From Membranipora membranacea (lineage: Eukaryota; Bryozoa; Gymnolaemata; Cheilostomatida; Membraniporidae), in NCBI GenBank assembly GCA_914767715.1, contig OU612067.1, positions 10,106,001-10,170,000 of the forward strand: a stretch of DNA of 64,000 nucleotides. Reading direction: 5' to 3'. The notes under the pieces were generated by a model, which worked only from the letters and a program-made list of their open reading frames with translations, did no database searches and was not told the origin of the DNA. The position numbers were made by a program, and so were the translations under genes. This document shows positions 58,301-64,000 of this stretch, one piece after another (the first letter of the stretch is position 1; the number at the start of each line of letters is the position of its first letter).

Positions 58301-61300
58301 ATTTCACTGCCGGTTGTACATGGAAATGCTTTTTGGTTTATTATCTTCTTCTTTGCATACGCTTCTGAATAAGTCTGTTGACATGAATGCCTTCAAAATG
58401 CCTATTTCATATTAAAACAGCGGATACTGATGAGGAGCTATGTGTCTTCCCGTTTGTATATGATGAAGTTGAATATTACACATGCACAGCAGTAGAAAAT
58501 GATGGAGACTACTGGTGTGCTTTAACCTCTACATATCAGTCTGATGGATGGAAAAGTTGTACAGGTGAGGAAGCAAATACCTACCGTCAGCTACCATGTT
58601 TAGCTGCTCTAGTCATTCATTATCAACTATATCGTTATCTTAACTTCAGTTTGAAATTCAACTAAATAAAGTCAACATTGGCTCTTAGGATGGCATCAGG
58701 CAATGTTCAATTAACATGCTAGTGATTAATCATTCTCATCCACTGCCAGTGTATGCTAGACGCATTTGCCTGCAGCTCGTTAATAGAGTGAGAGAAATGC
58801 CATAGCAGGCAAAATTAAACAAACTTGATCTAGATTTCTCTGGTAACACCAGTCATTGCAGGTTTTTAGACTTGTTGGATGACTCTGCCGCTGCTTCAAT
58901 TTTACAATCTCATATTTTGGAAGACTGTTATTTACTTTCTTCTTTCTCTCAATGTGCAGGTGACACTGAAGCCCAGAGCTCTGTTTATGTTATGCTAGGT
59001 GTGGGAAATAGGCTTATCAAACATCAAACAGGAACTATTATCAGTCACAGAGGATATTCCCAGCAGAATTATTCTAGCGGTGTGAACAGTACACTTATGA
59101 TACAAGTAGATGGAGTCTTATCAGTAACCTTAAAAATTTTGGAATTTGAACTTGAGGATGCCCGACCAAATGGCAGCTGCTATGACTATCTCCAATTGAA
59201 CAATGGTCCACAATACTGTCAAAAAGATCTCAGCCCAGGGCAGTACAAAACTTTCATCGATGCTAACGGAAGATTTAATCTCAAGTTTTATACGGATTTA
59301 ACAAAGATGAACCGAGGATTCAGGATCCAATACAGCTATTACAGTGAGTTGTGATTGAATTTAATTTACGTTTGTCTTTAGCGTTGGTGGATGTGAAATA
59401 ATGGTACTACATAGTTGAGATTAGTATTGCATAGAATTTGACAGTATTCGGAGGTGAACAAATTTTTTATCTAGAAGAGTTTTGGGTACAAAAAGCTTAA
59501 CAATTTTTTGACATAGCCCTGTTTCATTGGGTTTTGTTTACTGAATTAAGTGTATAGCGTTGAGAGATTGAACCATATGGTGGCACAATTGTCCTCAATT
59601 GCAATTTTATATTGGGGGATTTGCTTGTTCTCAAAACACAGTTTTGGTTCTCAAACAGATTTTGAAAGTATGCCACTTCTCACTTACAAAGTTGGTTGCC
59701 CATATTTCTTGTCGATAGAATTATTCCTGGATGAGCTACTTTACCTGTAGTGGAGATTGATCCTAAAATCCTGACGCATTTACTGTACAAGCTCAAGTGC
59801 TGAAGGTCATCATCATCATGTCATGAATAATTTGTAGAATTAGAGCCTCTCATTTGTGACACTGAGAGACTTCAGAGAGGTTATCACTACATTCAGCCAG
59901 CCAACAATACAGACGATAATGTGTATGCTGTATCAGCAGAGTGCAGAATCAGATCTCCCTCAATCAATGACACACTCTACTGTAACAGCATGAGTGGCAA
60001 ATGGAATTTGTTGGATGATGCCAATAAACTATCTGCATGTTTTCATATACACGGTTTGAACAATTATATATTCATTTTATCGTCCTCTCCTGCGCGTTTT
60101 TTCAGCCGATTGGTCTTTGGTGAAATTAAATAAATAATTGTTGAAACTTTCCACTCTATGGTACTAGCTAGCAGAGCATAATTATTGAACTTCGATCATA
60201 TTTTGCTTTCAAACTTTAGCATTCGAAGGTTTAATGATTACTGTATTCACTGTATTCACTGTATTCACTGTATTCACTGTATCCACTGTATTCACTGTAT
60301 TCACTGTATTTCAGATGCTCTCGCAATCCTAAACTCTCGACCAAACTCACCAGAAGAAACAAGTAACAAAGAAGGCTACATCATCAGTCACCCAAACTTC
60401 CCTGAGGCCTACACAGCTAGCATAGACTCATCTCTGACTATCACAGGATTACAACCTCAGCAGACAGTACAGATTAAATTCTTGGTGTTCGATCTGTATT
60501 ATGACCCTGAATACCGTGGTTGTAATTATGACTACCTACAAATAAATGGGTTTAGGACTACCTGTAGTGATCCTGACACACTTCCTGCTCTAGATCGATG
60601 GTATCCCATCTCAGTTTTCCTATCCAGGATAAACTTCAGATTCAGGACTGATAGGAACCACACTACAGTTAAATCTGGATTCTACTTTCAGTATAGAGGT
60701 CAGTGAGTTTGTGCATGTGACTAATTAAAATCAATATTAACCTCTTTTCAATAATCTTACGTTTTATATTAACTGATCAGCATAAAGTTTTGACAATGCA
60801 TTAGTGCAAAGAAAGGCAAAAGCTGCAAGAGTCAGAAAGCTAACAAACCCTAGAATAGATTCATAATAGAAGTAGCTGTAAAGAAGTGAGAATAGTGAAG
60901 GTCAAGGTTCTTTGTTACAGGTCTCACAAAAACTCAAAATGTTGAATCATGCTGAAAATTCATCCATATTTCCTTTTATGGACAGTTTTAGAGCATGCAC
61001 CAGTAACAACCACCACACATATATCATCCACTACTGTCGGAACTGAAACTTCAATTTTTACACCAACAACAGTAACGACGATCACGCAAACAGCAGCTGG
61101 AATCAGCAGCACACAAAACCCGGTACCTGAAATCACTACTGGTATATCATCTACAGATGCAAACTCAACTCTTATTGGGTCAACCAAAACAAAAGCTACA
61201 CAATCGAATATCCCAGGTACGTAACAAGAATTAATGTGAGTTGTCAGCACACTAATGTATACGTATACTAGTATTTATAGTATATATAGTATTGATGGTT

Positions 61301-64000
61301 GTCTTGGCAGATTCTGGCGGTCTTTGGCCTATGCGAGTTGGGCAAACAGATATGATTTCGTGATTACAATTCTTATTTATTTTGCTGATTTTCTTCATTA
61401 CAGCTGAAAATCCAACAGACAGTGACATTCAAATGCAAGGACAAGATAACTCTGTGGCTTTAGGAGCTGGTATCGGTGTATCAGCACTCATCATTCTGAT
61501 TGTTATTGTCATAGCAGTACTAATGCTTATGAGGCGGTGTCGAGAACAGGCTGAGTAAGTCACAATGCTGAGAGAACAAATCATTGGTGCTAAGAAACTT
61601 GAGGTCCATTGTGTGATTTTAAAGGTGAACTGCGAGGTGCAGGGTCACCATTTTATGTCATTTTAAAGAGCTCAAAAGGTTGTACAAGCAAGTAGGTTCC
61701 CATGAGGCTAGCGAATCTTCTGGAGTTTTGAGAATGTTTTGAAAAATTGGTCTTTTTTGGGCGATGTTTTTTCTTTATTTTGGAGTTGCCCTTCCATCAT
61801 AGGCTCCAAGGTAGCAGTGGACGCAGTGAGCTTAGAAATTATACCCAATATCTCAGGTGATCTTGTTTTATAAGGCATGTATGACTGATTGCTCATGCCC
61901 CATGCTGACCATCTCCACAATGGACAAGATGAATATACGATGTCCCTACTCCCTAATCCCTATTGATAGCAAGCTACAGCCATGTAAAAATAGCATCCGT
62001 GATTTACATCTTCAAAACCAATATTTACATTACACGATAGTGTGTGAAATTTTTACGGCTAAAACTTCATAAATAGAAATGATCAGAATTATTTCACCCG
62101 TTGACGGCAAGACCATCACATACTTTCAAGGAATAACACATGTCATTACTATGCTGAGAAAAAAAAACAGGATCTAATTTGCAAAGGGAAGAAATCGTTG
62201 AATCCTTCTCCAAAGGAGACGAGGTTTAGAATTTGATGGATACAGCATGTGGAAACTTATTTCCCAAAAGTGAAAATCTGTAAAACATCTAGGCTGTGCT
62301 ATCTACATTTCAGAGAGGAGGATTTTATTTTATTTTCTGCGACCAACAGTCATTGTAAGCTGAGAAAAGTGAGGTGTCAGACATATGAATTCTGTAATTC
62401 ACAAGCTGAAAACTATATAGAAACAACCCAAAAACAGCCTTCTCCCCCCCCCCTCCCCGACAAAATCTTCTTGTGAACCCACTAAAGTTTCCATGAAAAA
62501 TAAGCGTTATCAGCAATCACCTCAATAAAGATATTTACTTGAGAACTTTTGATCCTATGTAAGAAATAAAGGTGGTTATAGAGACAGCCCATTAAGTGTC
62601 TAGTTCTTCATAGCGACATTTGGATATGTCTCACCTGTACAGATGATATGCGAATGTTACACCACCAACTGCATGAATGATGGGGCATTTATTTTAGGTT
62701 GAGCTTAGCTTTTTAACATGAAAAATCAGGTCCATACCCTTCCCTCTAGTACTACATCAGTAAACCTCCACCCATGATTGGAGTGTCAACATCGGTTGTA
62801 ATCACAGTGATTCTCACAGCAATGTTTAATTGTTTTAAACGCCGCCGAGAACATGCAAAGTAAGTGATATCATGTAGAGTGAAATACAGTTGATATCAGT
62901 AGTAGCCTTACTTATCATTACAATTTTCATCTCTAGCATGGAATACATTGTAAATATAGTAGACTCATGGTCATTGGAACAGATTTCAGCTTGTGTTCAA
63001 ATTGTAATTCTTCTGTTATCTGACAATGTAAAACTCTATAACATCTCCATGTTTCAACCTTATAGAATGCTAACTGAATTATTGCACAAACTGTGCTGAT
63101 CCCATTGTTAAATAATTTAAACCTATATTATGACGAAAATAATCATAAATTGAACGATGTAGCACTTGCGTTTCTTGTAAGCTCATCAAAATCAACTTCT
63201 TCAAGAGTTTGGTCAGTTCAAGATCAGCTGAGACAAATTTCAAGGATTATTTTGTGTCATCTGAACAATGAGGTGTGAGAAAATCGCTTCATGGAAGCAA
63301 ATTATGGTTTTCAGTTTGTTATCCCGAGAGAAAACTTTTATTATTTTTTCATCTATAGACAGAACGGAGAAGTTGAGAATGAATACACATCAGCTTATAG
63401 TGCCTCTGGTGATGTACACATATACATGTCTGCTCAAACAGGTCAGAACAAAATGTAACTCATGACATCATCAGCCATAAATGGAGTCATACTAAATTGC
63501 ATTGCTGCACCGGACATAAAAAAGCTTTTGACTGTATGAATCATAAAGTATTAGTACCTAACCAAATTTACAAAAAAGAGTTATAATAATTACCTGCCCC
63601 AACCATTAATCAATGATCTCAAATCATTCAAGTTATCCATCAAGAGCCAGATATTTGGTGCATAAACCTTTCCGCTGAATTCTTTCATTTTTCTACAATA
63701 GGCGCTAAATCTTTAATTGCAGCAATCTCATGACCTATAAGTATAGTCTTATTATTTTTATACCCTTGTGTAATAGTTAACATATACTTTTATGACATAT
63801 TCATCTGCATTTATTCTAAAAGTAAGCATTTGTAATTTTTTTCTGGGTAACATTCAATTTTATTACAGAGAGACATAACCCCGCTTTCACATGTCCCTAT
63901 GATGATGTTGAGATACCTATAGACAATGTTAATCAAGGAGAAGAATATGAGCAGATTAGGGATTATACCAGTCATGAAAATAAAAATTCATCCAACGCAC
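55330..64000 (+). CDS. FN2-CUB-sushi-like-CUB type I receptor, copy B (3' end outside window)
   Basis: Exons: 55330-55387 (signal peptide), 58421-58564 or from 58397 (FN2), 58960-59343 (CUB1), 59838-60053 (sushi-like), 60315-60698 (CUB2), 60986-61216 (stalk), 61404-61554 (transmembrane), 62761-62859 (cassette), 63359-63441 and 63869-64000 (tail; exon cut 4 bases before its expected end). Phases match copy A. The acceptor used by the FN2 exon in copy A is AA here (58395-58396), but an in-frame AG 24 bases downstream could replace it. The tail keeps YDDV and YEQI, while the second ITAM tyrosine and leucine are changed to Asn and Ser. The remaining last exon should lie just beyond the window. 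Confidence 0.8.
55532..55651 (+). repeat. 40-bp tandem repeat, 3 copies (intron 1, copy B)
   Basis: Same unit as the seven-copy array at 38980-39259. Confidence 0.95.
55757..57196. mobile_element. hAT-like element (1440 bp) inserted in copy B intron 1; empty site in copy A
   Basis: Terminal inverted repeats CAGACCTGGGTCCAAGT are perfect, and 8-bp duplications GTTAGATG flank the element (55749-55756 and 57197-57204). Copy A has a single GTTAGATG at 39357-39364 and no insert. Both subterminal regions are built from AAGTC pentamers in opposite orientation (about 55772-55930 and 57026-57170). The interior holds a 14-bp minisatellite and no transposase frame. Confidence 0.95.
56874..56951 (+). 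repeat. 14-bp minisatellite inside the hAT-like element
   Basis: Unit gggtttcagagttg repeated about 5.5 times; it underlies a repetitive open frame (GFQSWGFRVGVSEL) that is not a gene. Confidence 0.9.
58421..58564 (+). CDS. FN2 exon, copy B, shortened by acceptor loss
   Basis: If the cag at 58418-58420 is used, the exon is 144 bp, phase 1-1, and loses the leading eight codons (including one extra Cys) but keeps all four FN2 cysteines (ELCVFPFVYDE, YYTCTA, YWCALTS, WKSCT). All seven base differences from copy A in this exon downstream of the acceptor change amino acids. Confidence 0.65.
58960..59343 (+). CDS. CUB domain 1 exon, copy B
   Basis: Differs from copy A at about eight bases, four silent and four changing three residues (Leu to Pro, Arg to Lys, Ser to Leu). 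Confidence 0.8.
59838..60053 (+). CDS. Sushi/CCP-like exon, copy B
   Basis: Three differences from copy A: one silent, plus Asn to Lys and Ser to Asn near the conserved Trp. Confidence 0.6.
60242..60314 (+). repeat. 9-bp repeat in CUB2 acceptor tract, copy B (8 units)
   Basis: Same unit as in copy A (tgtattcac), expanded to eight, with the last unit tgtatttcag serving as acceptor. Confidence 0.85.
60315..60698 (+). CDS. CUB domain 2 exon, copy B
   Basis: Same length and phase as copy A, but with 14 replaced residues and no silent change seen. Changes cluster around the CNYDYLQ strand (EWFG to NGFR), the AW to VF pair, and MTNTN to RTDRN. Confidence 0.8.
60986..61216 (+). CDS. Ser/Thr-rich stalk exon, copy B
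   Basis: Two base differences from copy A (one Thr to Ile, one silent). Confidence 0.8.
61404..61554 (+). CDS. Transmembrane exon, copy B
   Basis: One conservative difference from copy A (Ile to Leu in the membrane span). Confidence 0.8.
62761..62859 (+). CDS. Cassette exon with second hydrophobic segment, copy B
   Basis: Identical to copy A except one silent change (GTC to GTA); splice sites preserved. Confidence 0.6.
63359..63441 (+). CDS. First cytoplasmic tail exon, copy B
   Basis: All 83 bases equal copy A. Confidence 0.75.
63869..64000 (+). CDS. Tail exon with broken ITAM, copy B (truncated by window)
   Basis: Compared with copy A, 11 of 132 bases differ and 10 change residues. YEQI is kept, but HEYQDLSD becomes HENKNSSN, removing the second YxxL. 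A new tyrosine appears in RDYTS. Confidence 0.75.

Larger units (their letters stand above)
48632..64000. repeat. Segmental duplication, copy B (runs off the window)
   Basis: Same gene order and orientation as 32811-46256. It differs by substitutions, VNTR lengths and small indels (for example about 57 bp absent near 61923 and about 85 bp absent near 58311 relative to copy A), and by a 1440-bp hAT-like insertion. Confidence 0.95.

Noticed and set aside
1-64000. CRISPR arrays, operons or bacterial promoters.
   Set aside because: Genes have introns and metazoan domains; tandem repeats lack spacer architecture.

Overview
The window is AT-rich, intron-rich DNA from an invertebrate animal. The evidence is GT-AG exons encoding metazoan extracellular domains (CUB, fibronectin type II, PAN/apple, a Ser/Thr-rich stalk), a DUF4806-type nuclear protein gene, non-LTR retrotransposon relics (one with a restriction-like endonuclease tail of the kind common in cnidarian and other marine invertebrate genomes), hAT-like elements with 8-bp target duplications, and a Ty3/gypsy fragment. 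The species cannot be fixed from sequence alone; a cnidarian is plausible. Exon models were read by eye from splice sites, phase and domain content.

Left half (1-32.7 kb). LINE relics lie at 1-712, 8.0-9.5 kb and 10.3-11.2 kb. A minus-strand gene for a small type II membrane protein with a repeat-built coiled-coil stalk lies at 3.9-5.9 kb, with a 989-bp foldback element in its intron. A PAN-domain exon with a signal peptide is at 13.0 kb. A plus-strand DUF4806 gene spans 21.5-27.4 kb and shows an in-frame stop and an exon one base short. hAT-like elements are at 1185-1684 and 15821-17229, and a TA-flanked MITE is at 26777-27080. Two of the small elements carry tRNA-like sequences. Minisatellites, a 50-bp palindrome and further inverted-repeat elements fill other intergenic space.

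Right half (32.8-64 kb). Two tandem copies (A from 32811; B from 48632 to the window end) of a segment of at least 13 kb are separated by a Ty3/gypsy pol fragment that is itself interrupted by a dimeric tRNA-derived SINE. Each copy holds (i) a minus-strand type II membrane protein gene related to the one at 4 kb, (ii) remnants of a tyrosine-motif-tail paralogue, and (iii) a plus-strand receptor gene: signal peptide, FN2, CUB, sushi-like, CUB, Ser/Thr stalk, transmembrane exon, a second hydrophobic cassette exon, and a tyrosine-rich tail.

The main discovery candidate is this receptor pair. Copy A has a consensus ITAM (YEQI-x7-YQDL) that copy B has lost. Differences between the copies fall almost only at amino-acid-changing positions in FN2, CUB2 and the ITAM exon, while CUB1, the stalk, the cassette exon and the first tail exon are nearly unchanged. 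This is the pattern expected of a rapidly diversifying recognition/signalling receptor family, perhaps immune or allorecognition; that function is inference.
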